Of a stretch of DNA of 35,886 nucleotides, positions 7,018 to 15,927 are shown piece by piece. The stretch's first letter is position 1, and every line of letters begins with the position of its first letter. The notes under the pieces are model-generated. The model ran no database searches and was not told where the DNA came from. It saw only the letters and a list, made by a program, of their open reading frames with translations. The translations under genes were made by a program, and so were the position numbers. This DNA comes from Thermoflexus sp. (GTDB lineage Bacteria; Chloroflexota; Anaerolineae; Thermoflexales; Thermoflexaceae), in assembly GCF_034432235.1 (NCBI RefSeq), contig NZ_DAOUCJ010000038.1, positions 1 to 35,886 of the forward strand, in the 5' to 3' direction.

Positions 7018-7205
7018 GGAGGGAGCCGTCTGCGAAGGGGGTTCAAACCTGCGGATGATCGTTTCGCTCGATTTCCGGTTGGGGGAAGGACTCCATCCCG
7101 CACGGGCGCCATTGATATTGAATGGAGAAATCGTTCGAGCGGGGATCGGGAAGCGTTCGCGGGCGGGACAACCCGTCCCGCCTGCCGGATCCAGGGGAGA
7201 TGCGG

Positions 7206-8114
7206 ATGGGGCCTGTGGTGCTGGTTTTTCTGGATGGTGTGGGGGTGGGGGAGCCGGAGCCATCGAATCCCCTCTTCCTCCCCGGTCTTCCCCGGCTATC
7301 CGCCCGATTCGGCCGTCCGCTGGTGCGGGGATGCGCGGGGGAAAATGGAGATCTGCTCTGCCGCGAGCTGGATGCGACCCTGGGCGTCCCGGGTCTGCCT
7401 CAGAGCGCGACCGGCCAGACCGCGCTGTTCACGGGCCTGAACGCTCCCGCCCTCATCGGCGGCCACCGAACGGGCTATCCCTCCCCGGAGCTGGTGCGCA
7501 TGCTGGAAGAGCACAGCCTGTTCCGCCGGGCCCGGGCCGCGGGCTTCCGCCCCACCTTCGCCAATGCGTATTCGGAGCTCTACTGGCAACTGGTCGCCCA
7601 GGGGCGGCTGCGCCCTTCCGTGACGACCTGGATGAACCAGCTGGCGAACCTGCCCTTTCGGACTTTCCAGGATTTGCAGGAAGGACGGGCGCTGCTCTGG
7701 GATATCACGAACGCCTTTGCGCCCGCGTGGGCCCGGCGGCACGGCCGGCCTTTCCCGGATCTGCCGCCTGTGGCGCCCGAGGAGGCGGCGATGCGGCTGC
7801 TCGGGTTGCTGGAAGAAGCGGACCTGGTGCTCTTCGAGAGCTTCCTCACCGATCTGGTGGGCCATCGACATTTGCCCCCGGAGCCGGTCCTGGAGACGCT
7901 GGATCGCTTCCTGGATGCCCTGCTCCGGCATCGGCCGCCGGAGACGACCGTGATGGTGACCAGCGACCATGGGAACATGGAGGATCTGCGAACCCGGCTG
8001 CACACCATGAATCCGGTCCCCCTTCTGGTCGCCGGGCCAGGGATCCAGGCCTTTCAAAACGCGACCTCGCTGCTGGATCTCACCCCCGGGGTTTTGAGGG
8101 TTCTGAGCGCGTAG
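7206..8114 (+). CDS. Alkaline-phosphatase-superfamily metalloenzyme (iPGM/phosphopentomutase-like)
   Basis: 302 residues. Metal-ligand motifs of the superfamily are present: D10 in VFLDGVG, the nucleophile region PQSATGQTALFTG (65-77), DLVGHR in the C-terminal half and TSDHGNMED near the end. It is shorter than cofactor-independent phosphoglycerate mutase (about 510 residues) and lacks its inserted transferase domain, so it is probably a phosphatase or nucleotide/sugar-phosphate hydrolase of the metalloenzyme group. The substrate is unknown. I prefer the ATG at 7206, with AGGGGAG six bases upstream, over ATG at 7200 or the distant one at 7122. It follows the adenosine kinase gene after 188 bp. 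Confidence 0.85.
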   Translation: MGPVVLVFLDGVGVGEPEPSNPLFLPGLPRLSARFGRPLVRGCAGENGDLLCRELDATLGVPGLPQSATGQTALFTGLNAPALIGGHRTGYPSPELVRMLEEHSLFRRARAAGFRPTFANAYSELYWQLVAQGRLRPSVTTWMNQLANLPFRTFQDLQEGRALLWDITNAFAPAWARRHGRPFPDLPPVAPEEAAMRLLGLLEEADLVLFESFLTDLVGHRHLPPEPVLETLDRFLDALLRHRPPETTVMVTSDHGNMEDLRTRLHTMNPVPLLVAGPGIQAFQNATSLLDLTPGVLRVLSA

Positions 8115-8119
8115 ATCCG

Positions 8120-8155
8120 TCCTTCTCCACGGCTTTCCGGGCCGTGGAAGAAGGA
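8120..8155. terminator. Long hairpin between convergent genes
   Basis: TCCTTCTCCACGGC (8120-8133) pairs with GCCGTGGAAGAAGGA (8141-8155), one bulged A, 7-base loop. It sits between the convergent phosphatase and PolX genes and could stop both. There is no T-run on the exit side of either strand, so intrinsic termination is uncertain. Confidence 0.45.
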
Positions 8156-8219
8156 AAAACACGCAAAGGTTGAGGGAAGGGCGAAAGCGCTCTCCCCGGC
8201 GCCTGCGGGCTCCGGGTTC

Positions 8220-9980
8220 TTATGCGCGCCCCAGGCGTCGCGGCTTCTCTTTGGCCCAGGCGAGCAGCCGCTCCAGCGGCCAGGTGTTGGCGATGTCCTC
8301 CGGCGTGGCCCAGGCCCGCCGGGCCACGGCCACACCGAAGTGGATCAGATCGAATTCCCCAGGGCTGTGGGCATCGGTGCTGATTACAAGTTTGCATCCC
8401 AGCTCCAACGCCCGACGGGCCAGCCCATCCGGGAGATCCAGCCGGGCCGGGTTCGCATTGATCTCCAGCAACGTCCCGGTCTCTGCGGCGGCCCGCAGGA
8501 TGGCCTCCCAGTCGGCATCCGCTCCCTCCCGTTCCCCCAGCAACCGTCCGGTCGGGTGGGCGATGATGTGAACATACGGATGGCGGATGGCGGCCAGGAA
8601 GCGGGCTGTCACCCGTTCCCGATCCTGTCGCAGGCCGGTGTGCACGGAGGCGACCACCAGATCCAGGGCGGCCAGGACCTCATCGGGGTAATCGAGGCTG
8701 CCGTCGGCCCGGATCTCCACCTCCGCCCCGTGGAGCACGCGGAACCCATCGCCCAGCTCGGCGTTCACGGCCTCGATCTCCCGGCGCTGTTCCCACAGCC
8801 GTTCTGGCGTCAGGCCTTTCGCCACTCCCAGGCTCTGGGAATGGTCGGTCAGCAACATGTAACGATAACCCCTGGCCTTCGCCGCCCGGGCCATCTCCCG
8901 GATGGAAGCCTGGCCGTCGCTCCAGGTGCTGTGGACCTGCAGGTCGCCCTGGAGATCATGGATCTCGATCAGCCGCGGGAGGCGGCCCTCCAGGGCGGCT
9001 TCGATTTCCCCCCGTCCTTCCCGCAGCTCCGGCGGGATATAGGCCAGGCCCAGGCGGGTGTAAACCTCTTCCTCCGTCGCGCACAGGATCTCTTTCTCGG
9101 TCTCCACCTGGGTGAGGGCGTATTCGCTGAGGCTGTAGCCGCGCTTGAGGGCGTGTTCCCGCAGCTGGATGTTGTGCTGCTGGCTGCCCGTGAAGTATTG
9201 CAGTGCCGTCCCCCAGCGTGCGGCCTCGATCACCCGCAGGTCGGCCTGCAAGCCGGTCCGCAGGCGGACGCTGGATTTCGTGGAGCCCTTCAGAAGCACC
9301 GTCTCCACGATGGGGAGCGTGGTGAAGCGCTCCATCACCGCATCGGGGTTATCGGCCGCCACGAGGAAATCCAGGTCGCCGATGGTGTCTTTCATCCGGC
9401 GGAAGGATCCGGCGGCGGCCAGCTGCTGCACGCCGGGGACCTCCCGGAGGGCGCTCAGGATCTCATGGGCCAGAGGCCATGCCACGCCCAGCGGCACCCG
9501 TCCGGCGATCTTGCGGCGCTTGACCGCCTCAATGCCGGCCAGGATCTTACTCTCGAGCTTAGCGCCGAAGCCGGGCAGGCTTCGGAGCTTCCCCGCGCGG
9601 GCGGCCTCCTCCAGCTCCTCGACCGTGGTGATCCCCAGCTTCTCCCATACGGCCTTGATGCGTTTGGGGCCCATGTCGGGGATCTGGCGCATCTCCAGGA
9701 GGCTCTGGGGGATTTCGGATTTCAGGCGCTCGTAAAGCTCGAGGCGGCCGGTGCGGAGCAGCTGATCGATCTTCTCCTCAATGGCCTCGCCCACGCCCGG
9801 GATGGTGCGCAGGGCGCCTTCCTGCCAGAGATCGTAGATGTCCCGTCCCAGGGCGGCGATGTTCTCCGCCGCCCGCCGATACGCCATGACCTTGTAGGGG
9901 ATCTCCCCCTGGATCTCCAGCATATCGGCGATGTTTTCGAAGATCTGCGCGATCTCCTGGTTGGTCCATCGCCGTTCCAT
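8220..9980 (-). CDS. polX: DNA polymerase/3'-5' exonuclease PolX
   Basis: 586 residues, the usual length for bacterial PolX. Order: 8-kDa helix-hairpin-helix region with PGVGEAIEEK (61-70), a second hairpin LPGFGAKLE (135-143), the polymerase-beta palm with GSF (191-193) and catalytic D202, D204 and D247 (QADLRV), then a C-terminal PHP phosphoesterase domain from about 335 with GDLQVHSTWSDG (345-356), HSQSLGVAKGL and ISTDAHSPGEFD. Role: gap filling in base-excision repair with exonuclease/AP-endonuclease activity from the PHP domain. The first position of the PHP HxH pair is Gln348 rather than His, a variant that may be common in this family. AGGAGG lies five bases before the ATG. Confidence 0.96.
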   Translation of the reverse strand: MERRWTNQEIAQIFENIADMLEIQGEIPYKVMAYRRAAENIAALGRDIYDLWQEGALRTIPGVGEAIEEKIDQLLRTGRLELYERLKSEIPQSLLEMRQIPDMGPKRIKAVWEKLGITTVEELEEAARAGKLRSLPGFGAKLESKILAGIEAVKRRKIAGRVPLGVAWPLAHEILSALREVPGVQQLAAAGSFRRMKDTIGDLDFLVAADNPDAVMERFTTLPIVETVLLKGSTKSSVRLRTGLQADLRVIEAARWGTALQYFTGSQQHNIQLREHALKRGYSLSEYALTQVETEKEILCATEEEVYTRLGLAYIPPELREGRGEIEAALEGRLPRLIEIHDLQGDLQVHSTWSDGQASIREMARAAKARGYRYMLLTDHSQSLGVAKGLTPERLWEQRREIEAVNAELGDGFRVLHGAEVEIRADGSLDYPDEVLAALDLVVASVHTGLRQDRERVTARFLAAIRHPYVHIIAHPTGRLLGEREGADADWEAILRAAAETGTLLEINANPARLDLPDGLARRALELGCKLVISTDAHSPGEFDLIHFGVAVARRAWATPEDIANTWPLERLLAWAKEKPRRLGRA

Positions 9981-10174
9981 CGTCGCCTCCTTGGATCGCT
10001 CTCCTGAGGGCGAAAGGGTCCCTTTCCTCGGCTGGAGGGTAGATGAGGCGGAAAATCCAGCCTCATTTCATCATAGCGCAAATGGGAAGAGGGGAACGGG
10101 CTGGGCGGGGCCTCCGGGAAGCGGCCGGCTGCGCTGCTCTGGAAGGGATTCCGTTCTCCTTCCCCGGATGGGCC

Positions 10175-11473
10175 TCATCGCGGAGGGGGGAGGGGGCGTT
10201 CGGTTTCCGGATTGGAGGCGGCGAGGACGATGCCTTCTGAAGGCATGGTGGGGATCCTCCGTAGGCCCAGGGCAGCGAATCCCCCTACCAGCACCATGAG
10301 CAATCCCGCTCCCAGCAGCACCGGCCGGGGGCCCCATAGCTGCCCGAAGAGCCCGGCGCTCCCCTGGGCGAGGGCCAGCGCGCCGTTCACCACGAGGTTC
10401 ACCAGGCTGTCCACTCGCCCCCGCAGGGGATTCGGCGTGATCTCCTGGATCAGGGTGGCCATGCCGGCCCGGGCCACCACCACACAGAGCCCCATCGCGA
10501 AAGCAGCCAGGAGCACGAGGGCGAAGGTCTGGGCCTGACTGAAGGCCACCGTGGCGAAGCCGGCAGCGGCCAGGAAAAAGCCCACCACCCAAGGGGTCGG
10601 GATCCGACGGCCGAGCAACGGCACCACTCCCAGCCCGATAGCTAAGCCGACGCCCATCATGGCCATCGTCAGGCCGAACCCGCCGCCGCGCACCTGGAGG
10701 ACCTCCGTAAGGAACGCCAGGCCAAGGACCTGCACCACGCCGATCCCGATGGTGGCGAAGGGCGTGATGGCCGCCACCCCCCGAAGGGAGCGCCGGGTCC
10801 ACACGAAGCGAAGGCCTTCCAGCAGATCCCGACTGGGGGAACTCCGCCGGGCTGGCTGGGGCCGATTCACCGAGGAGGGAAGGCGGATCCAGGCCAGGGT
10901 GAGGGCGGAAACCAGGAAGGTGAGGCTGTCAACGATGAAGGCCGCGTAGGGCCCGAAGCGATCCACAAAGAACCCGGCAGAGATCCCGCCCGCCACCAGG
11001 GCCAGGACGTAGCTGGCTTGGAGCATCGTGTTGGCCTGCAGCAGGTGGACCGGGGAAACCAGGGCGGGAAGCACCGCGTTGCGGGCGGGATAGAAAAAGA
11101 GCCCTGTAACGGCCAGGGCCGAGGCCAGCGGATACAGCCGCCACAAATCGGCGTTGGTCTGCACCGTCAGCGCGCCCAGGACGATGAGCGCCCGCGCCAC
11201 GTCGGAGCCGATCAGCACATAACGACGCGGCCACCGATCGGCGAAGACCCCCCCCCATAGCCCGAAGAGGATCTGGGGAAGGGTGATGGCCATGGCCAGC
11301 CCCCCGAAGGCGGCCCGGGAGTTCGTCAGGCGGTCCAGCAGGCTTAAGCCGGCGATAAAGAGGAACTGATCGCCGATCTGCGACAGAAACTGGCCCACCC
11401 AGAGCAGGGTGAAGGACCTTCCGAAGGGCCAGAGGGCTCGCCCGCGCAGCCGGGATTTCCGCATCGGGTTCAC
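10175..11473 (-). CDS. MFS transporter (MFS_3/enterobactin-exporter-like)
   Basis: 432 residues, about 12 hydrophobic segments. Typical MFS signatures are FTLLWVGQFLSQIGDQFLFI in TM1 and the loop-2 motif GGVFADRWPRR with the conserved D-R-W-x-R-R. A second-half start is recognisable at about 225 (RSLRGVAAITPF). Family role: proton-driven export of small molecules such as siderophores or drugs; the substrate is unknown. The frame starts at GTG 11473, whose GTGA overlaps the TGA stop of the preceding GNAT-like gene by four bases, implying translational coupling. ATG at 11464 is an alternative. The C-terminal end is proline-rich and short. Confidence 0.9.
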   Translation of the reverse strand: MNPMRKSRLRGRALWPFGRSFTLLWVGQFLSQIGDQFLFIAGLSLLDRLTNSRAAFGGLAMAITLPQILFGLWGGVFADRWPRRYVLIGSDVARALIVLGALTVQTNADLWRLYPLASALAVTGLFFYPARNAVLPALVSPVHLLQANTMLQASYVLALVAGGISAGFFVDRFGPYAAFIVDSLTFLVSALTLAWIRLPSSVNRPQPARRSSPSRDLLEGLRFVWTRRSLRGVAAITPFATIGIGVVQVLGLAFLTEVLQVRGGGFGLTMAMMGVGLAIGLGVVPLLGRRIPTPWVVGFFLAAAGFATVAFSQAQTFALVLLAAFAMGLCVVVARAGMATLIQEITPNPLRGRVDSLVNLVVNGALALAQGSAGLFGQLWGPRPVLLGAGLLMVLVGGFAALGLRRIPTMPSEGIVLAASNPETERPLPPPR

Positions 11474-12603
11474 AGCGGCAGCTCATAGATCCGGTAGATC
11501 TTGTAGATCCGCCCGCCCATCGCCTGGATATCCCGATTCATCATCAGGTTGTTCTCCAGCACCCACGACATCTCCGCACGCCGATAGCCCTTCGGCAGGG
11601 CCGCTTTCGCCGTCTCATAATAGAACAAGGCGCTCACCCCTTGAGAGCGCCAGCTCTCGACCACCCCCATCGCGAAGACCCGGATGGTATCCACCACCCG
11701 GCGCACCTTCCAGTAATAGAGAAGCTTGAGCAACGTCCACCACTCCGGGACGCCGGGGCGCGGGTAGGCCTTTCGCAGGGCCTGGTTCATATCCGGGAGG
11801 GTCAGGGAGAACCCGATGGGCTCCTCATCGACCTCCGCGATGAACACCAGATCGGGGTCCACGAACTGGATCAGCTGAGCCGCCATATGTTCGATCTCTG
11901 CGTCGGTGAGCGGCACAAAGCCCCAGTTCCGTTCCCACGCCGAATTATAGACCTTTTTGATGCGATCGAGCTCCTCCCGAAAGCGCCGGATATCCGCCCG
12001 ACGCACCCGGAATTTCGCGCGGCTCTTCAGTTTCTCTACCACCCGGACCAGTTTCTCCGGCCAGTTGAAGACCTCCACTGTCAGCTCATAGGCGTAGAGG
12101 TCCATCGCTTTCTGGAAACCGAAGCTCTCGATGAAATCCCGATAGTAAGGGGGGTTGTAAGTCATCAGGATGCGAGGCGGGTCGTTGAACCCTTCGATCA
12201 GGAGGCCGCATTCCTCATTGGTGCTGAAAGTGGCCGGCCCGCGCAGCGCCGTCATGCCCCGGGATCGAACCCAATCCCGGGCCGTGGCGAGCAGGGCGTG
12301 GGCGGCTTCCCGATCGGGCAGCACCTCGAAAGCGCCGAAGAAGCCCACCCGCTCGTTGTGGAAGGCGTTGTGCTGATGGTTGATGAGGGCGGCGATGGTG
12401 CCCACCGGCTCCCCATCTCGTCGGGCCATGAAAAGGGCGACTTCCGCGTGCTGATAGAACGGGTTGCGTTGCGGGTCGAAGAAGATCATCCGCTCGCTGA
12501 TCAGCGGGGGAACCCAGTAGGGATCGCCCCGATACACGCGCCATGGGAAGGTCACAAAAGCTCGGCGCTCGGCCGGGGTTCGGCATTCCTGGATGGTCAG
12601 CAT
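11470..12603 (-). CDS. GNAT-like N-acetyltransferase (YghO-type)
   Basis: 377 residues. The opening FVTFPWRVYRGDPYWVPPL and the block NPFYQHAEVALFMARRDGEPVGTIAALINHQHN match the YghO-like family of large GNAT-related proteins. The C-terminal half carries a second GNAT-like core with VESWRSQGVSALFYYE and ends in MGGRIYKIYRIYELPL, a conserved family ending. Family function is not well established; members occur in lipid and envelope contexts. The ATG at 12603 has GGGGA about ten bases upstream. It is coupled by a 4-bp overlap to the MFS gene that follows, suggesting a modification-and-export pair. Confidence 0.85.
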   Translation of the reverse strand: MLTIQECRTPAERRAFVTFPWRVYRGDPYWVPPLISERMIFFDPQRNPFYQHAEVALFMARRDGEPVGTIAALINHQHNAFHNERVGFFGAFEVLPDREAAHALLATARDWVRSRGMTALRGPATFSTNEECGLLIEGFNDPPRILMTYNPPYYRDFIESFGFQKAMDLYAYELTVEVFNWPEKLVRVVEKLKSRAKFRVRRADIRRFREELDRIKKVYNSAWERNWGFVPLTDAEIEHMAAQLIQFVDPDLVFIAEVDEEPIGFSLTLPDMNQALRKAYPRPGVPEWWTLLKLLYYWKVRRVVDTIRVFAMGVVESWRSQGVSALFYYETAKAALPKGYRRAEMSWVLENNLMMNRDIQAMGGRIYKIYRIYELPL

Positions 12604-12721
12604 GCGCCTGTTTCCCCTGTTCGAGTATGAAGCGACCCACAGGATCTGTGCCGCTGTTCTCCCTCAGGAATATGCGCTCAGACTGGACGGGGCATCTCCG
12701 CACCGGTTCAGGCCCTTCCTT

Positions 12722-13642
12722 TCACGCCAGAAACGCCAGGGCCTGGGGGAGGATGCGGAACGTCGCCGGGGCCTCCCCGACCAGCTCTCCTTCTGCCTGC
12801 AGGAACATCCGCTCTTTCGCCTCCACGTGGATCTCCTTCGCGCGCCGCCAGGTGATCTTGGGATGCGTCAGATGCGTCCCCCGATAGACACGAGGGAGAT
12901 TGCTCACGATTTCTCCCTTCCCCAGATCCCCCAGAAGGATGACATCGAACCATCCGTCATCCACTTCGGCATGCGGGGCGATGAACATCCCGCCCCCGAA
13001 GTATTGTCCGTTGCAGACCAGCACGGAGTTCATCCGTCCGGAACGCTCTTCCCCATCGAACCGCACCATGACGGTCTTGTTCTGGTACAGGATCAGGGTG
13101 AGGAAGAGATACACCAGATAGGTGCCGGTGGCCCCGAAGGCCTTGATGCCCCGGTTGGTGCGATCGGCCACTTCCCCATCGAACCCCAGCCCCGCGGCGT
13201 TGATGAAATAACGGGTGACGGTCTCCTCAGCCCGCCGACAGGTGATCTGGCCGACATCCACCCGGCGAACCCGTCCCTCCCGTAGCCGCAGGGCCGCGGC
13301 GACCGGATCCCGGGGCAGCCGGAAGGTGCGCACGAAATCAGAACCGGTGCCCAGGGGGAGCATCCCCAGTCGGATGGTCTGCATGCGCCCCGGATCTTCT
13401 AGGGGGAGCCCGTTCAGGATCTCATGGAGGGTTCCATCGCCGCCCACGCCAACGATGGTGGTGAAGCCGGCCTCCAGGCCCTGTCGGGCGAGGAGGGTGG
13501 CGTGACCCGGCTTCTGGGTGAAGACGACCTTCATGCGGATCCCTTCCACGCGCAGGCGGGCCTCCAGCCCGCCCCATCGCCGGCCGGTTCGTCCATTGCC
13601 GGCCACCGGATTCACGATCACCCACCAGGGTTGTTCCGCCAT
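12722..13642 (-). CDS. Diacylglycerol/sphingosine-kinase-family lipid kinase (DAGK_cat)
   Basis: 306 residues. The nucleotide-binding signatures of the DgkB/YegS family are clear: IVNPVAGNGRTGR (9-21), GVGGDGTLHEILNGLP (65-80) and LPLGTGSDF (95-103). A C-terminal beta-sandwich region includes GLGFDGEV and FGGGMFIAPHAEVDDG. Family role: ATP-dependent phosphorylation of diacylglycerol or related lipids at the membrane surface. I chose the ATG at 13642 (MAEQPWW), where the protein homology begins; the upstream in-frame ATGs at 13681 and 13747 lack ribosome sites. A GGGAGG lies 11 bases upstream. It is divergent from the Roadblock gene and followed on the same strand by the GNAT-like gene after 118 bp. 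Confidence 0.93.
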   Translation of the reverse strand: MAEQPWWVIVNPVAGNGRTGRRWGGLEARLRVEGIRMKVVFTQKPGHATLLARQGLEAGFTTIVGVGGDGTLHEILNGLPLEDPGRMQTIRLGMLPLGTGSDFVRTFRLPRDPVAAALRLREGRVRRVDVGQITCRRAEETVTRYFINAAGLGFDGEVADRTNRGIKAFGATGTYLVYLFLTLILYQNKTVMVRFDGEERSGRMNSVLVCNGQYFGGGMFIAPHAEVDDGWFDVILLGDLGKGEIVSNLPRVYRGTHLTHPKITWRRAKEIHVEAKERMFLQAEGELVGEAPATFRILPQALAFLA

Positions 13643-13699
13643 AGGTGCAGCGCCCTCCCGAGGGAACGATGGATTCCGCATCGTGCCGGCGGGCGAGCT

Positions 13700-13728
13700 T
13701 TGACGGCTCAGGGAGGCCATGGTATGCT
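13700..13728 (+). promoter_or_regulatory. Sigma70-type promoter of the Roadblock gene
   Basis: -35 TTGACG (13700-13705), 17-bp spacer, -10 TATGCT (13723-13728). The predicted start is near 13735, 30 bases before the ATG. Confidence 0.7.
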
Positions 13729-13764
13729 CAGAACGGCAAATCCTCAAGCCATGGAGCGTCCCCG

Positions 13765-14139
13765 ATGGCCAGATCCCGCACCGAGTTGATCGTGCAGCGG
13801 CTAAAGGATCTCCAGGCCAGCACGCCGGACATCGAGGCCTCGGCCCTGGTCTCCGTCGATGGGCTGATCATTGCCTCCGCGCTGCCTCGGGATGTGGAGG
13901 AGGATCGGGTCTCGGCCATGTCGGCGGCCATGCTCTCCCTGGGGGAACGGATCGCCAGCGAACTGGGGCGGGGCACGCTGGATCAGGTCTATGTACACGG
14001 ATCAAACGGCTATGTGATCCTGATGGCGGTGGGTCAGGAGGCTGTGCTGACGGTGCTGGCCCGGGAGAACGCCAAACTGGGCCTGGTCTTCCTCGATATG
14101 CGCCGGGCGGCGCAGGATCTGGCGAAGTTGATGGGGTAG
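13765..14139 (+). CDS. Roadblock/LC7 domain protein
   Basis: 124 residues, a single Roadblock/LC7 (longin-like) domain: helix with LIVQRLKDLQ, strand ASALVSVDGLIIASALP, helix MSAAMLSLGERIASELG, then VYVHGSNGYVILMAVG and AVLTVLARENAKLGLVFLDMRRA. Bacterial members regulate small Ras-like GTPases (MglA/MglB type) or act as scaffold subunits; no GTPase gene is nearby. The ATG at 13765 has GGAG eight bases upstream and lies 30 bases after the predicted transcription start. It is followed by its own terminator, so it is probably monocistronic. Confidence 0.92.
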   Translation: MARSRTELIVQRLKDLQASTPDIEASALVSVDGLIIASALPRDVEEDRVSAMSAAMLSLGERIASELGRGTLDQVYVHGSNGYVILMAVGQEAVLTVLARENAKLGLVFLDMRRAAQDLAKLMG

Positions 14140-14147
14140 GGCGAGAA

Positions 14148-14183
14148 GGGTGCGGGGCGCTCAGGCGCCCCGCACCCCATTTT
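14148..14183 (+). terminator. Intrinsic terminator after the Roadblock gene
   Basis: GGGTGCGGGGCGC (14148-14160) pairs perfectly with GCGCCCCGCACCC (14165-14177) over a TCAG loop, followed by CA and TTTT (14180-14183). Confidence 0.85.
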
Positions 14184-14317
14184 ATGGGGCCATGGGTTCC
14201 TATCCAGGCCCAAAGGCCCTAAGGCGATTTCTACCCACACCCCGCGGGGGGATGGGGATCATGCATCCCTCATCAGTCCCCCACCTGAGCGACAGCGAGG
14301 AGCCCTGGGAGGCGTCC

Positions 14318-15922
14318 ATGACCAAGTATATTTTCTGCACAGGCGGCGTGGTCAGCAGCGTTGGGAAAGGGGTGGCCGCAGCGGCCCTCGGGCGGGTGTT
14401 GAAAACCCGGGGGCTCCGGGTGACCATGCAGAAGCTGGATCCTTACATCAATGTGGATCCCGGGACGATGAATCCCTTCCAGCACGGGGAAGTCTTCGTC
14501 ACTGAGGACGGCGCGGAGACGGACCTGGACCTTGGGCATTATGAGCGCTTCATCGATGAGAACCTGACCCGGGCGAGCAACGTCACCACCGGGCAGATCT
14601 ACGCGGAGGTGATCGCCAAGGAACGTCGGGGCGATTACCTGGGGGGGACAGTCCAGGTCATCCCCCACATCACCAACGAGATCAAGCGGCGCATCGGCCT
14701 GGTGGCCAAAGCCCACCAGAACCCCGATGTGGTGATCGTGGAGGTGGGCGGCACGGTGGGCGACATCGAGGGGCTCCCTTTCCTGGAAGCCATCCGGCAG
14801 ATGCGGCGCGACGTCGGGCGGGACAATGTCCTTTACATCCACGTGACCTGGCTTCCTTACATCGGCGCCACCGGGGAGCTCAAGACCAAGCCGACCCAGC
14901 ATAGCGTGAATACCCTCCGCAGCGTGGGCATCCAGCCCGATGTGATCATCGCCCGGGCCGATCACCCCATCCCCGACAGCCTGCGGGAGAAGATCGCCCT
15001 GTTCTGTGATGTGGACCTGCGGGCGGTGATCCCATTGCCCACGGCGAAGATCCTTTACGAGGTTCCCCTGATGCTGGAGGAGGCTGGGCTGGGGACCTTC
15101 GTGGTGGAACGGCTGGGCCTCCCGGGCCGCGATCCGGACTGGACGGAGTGGTCCCGGATGGTGAGCGAGATGCGGCGTCCGAAAGAGAAGCTTCCCATCG
15201 CCCTGGTGGGCAAATACGTGGATCTCCACGACGCTTATATCAGTGTCCGCGAGGCCCTGATCCATGCCGGCGTGGCCCATGGGGTGGATGTGCAGATCGA
15301 GTGGATCCCGGCGGAGGATCTGGAGCACGGTCGTTGCTGGGATCGCCTGCGGCGGGCCCATGGGATTGTGGTGCCCGGCGGCTTCGGCTATCGAGGAGTG
15401 GAGGGGAAGATCCTGGCCGCCCGCTACGCCCGGGAACACCGCGTTCCTTACCTGGGCCTGTGTCTGGGGATGCAGGTGATGGTGATTGAGCTCGCCCGTC
15501 ATGCCCTCGGCTCCGATGAGCCCAACAGCACCGAGTTCAATCCCCATACCCGCTATCCGGTGATCGATCTGCTGCCGGAGCAACGGGATATCACGGATCT
15601 GGGGGGGACGATGCGGCTGGGCGCCTATCCCTGCGTCCTGGTGCCGGGGACCCGGGCCGCTCAGGCGTATGGAGTGGATCTGGTTTATGAGCGGCATCGT
15701 CATCGCTTCGAGTTCAACAACGCCTACCGCGATCTCCTTCAGCGGGCCGGGCTGGTGCTGAGCGGCCTCTCGCCGGATGGCCGGCTGGTGGAGATCGTGG
15801 AGCTGGCGGATCACCCCTTCATGCTGGGAACCCAGTTCCATCCAGAGTTCAAGAGCCGACCCAACCGACCGCATCCCTTGTTCCGGGCCTTCATCGCCGC
15901 CGCCGCGTCCCGTCTGGATTGA
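14318..15922 (+). CDS. pyrG: CTP synthase
   Basis: 534 residues, full length. The N-terminal synthetase domain begins KYIFCTGGVVSSVGKG with the P-loop and continues with LDPYINVDPGTMNPFQHGEV, HITNEIK and GGTVGDIE. The C-terminal class I glutaminase domain has the nucleophile Cys in LGLCLGMQ and a His-Glu pair in TQFHPEFKSRP. Role: ATP- and glutamine-dependent amination of UTP to CTP, the last step of pyrimidine nucleotide synthesis, allosterically activated by GTP. The ATG at 14318 follows GGGAGG with a five-base spacer. It is preceded by a leader of about 130 bases after the Roadblock terminator, in which I see no strong promoter. It ends five bases from the convergent HEAT gene. Confidence 0.98.
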   Translation: MTKYIFCTGGVVSSVGKGVAAAALGRVLKTRGLRVTMQKLDPYINVDPGTMNPFQHGEVFVTEDGAETDLDLGHYERFIDENLTRASNVTTGQIYAEVIAKERRGDYLGGTVQVIPHITNEIKRRIGLVAKAHQNPDVVIVEVGGTVGDIEGLPFLEAIRQMRRDVGRDNVLYIHVTWLPYIGATGELKTKPTQHSVNTLRSVGIQPDVIIARADHPIPDSLREKIALFCDVDLRAVIPLPTAKILYEVPLMLEEAGLGTFVVERLGLPGRDPDWTEWSRMVSEMRRPKEKLPIALVGKYVDLHDAYISVREALIHAGVAHGVDVQIEWIPAEDLEHGRCWDRLRRAHGIVVPGGFGYRGVEGKILAARYAREHRVPYLGLCLGMQVMVIELARHALGSDEPNSTEFNPHTRYPVIDLLPEQRDITDLGGTMRLGAYPCVLVPGTRAAQAYGVDLVYERHRHRFEFNNAYRDLLQRAGLVLSGLSPDGRLVEIVELADHPFMLGTQFHPEFKSRPNRPHPLFRAFIAAAASRLD

Positions 15923-15927
15923 GGCAA

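Noticed and set aside
8340..10007. Long plus-strand open frame across polX
   Set aside because: It mirrors the PolX codons and has no start site or domain signature.
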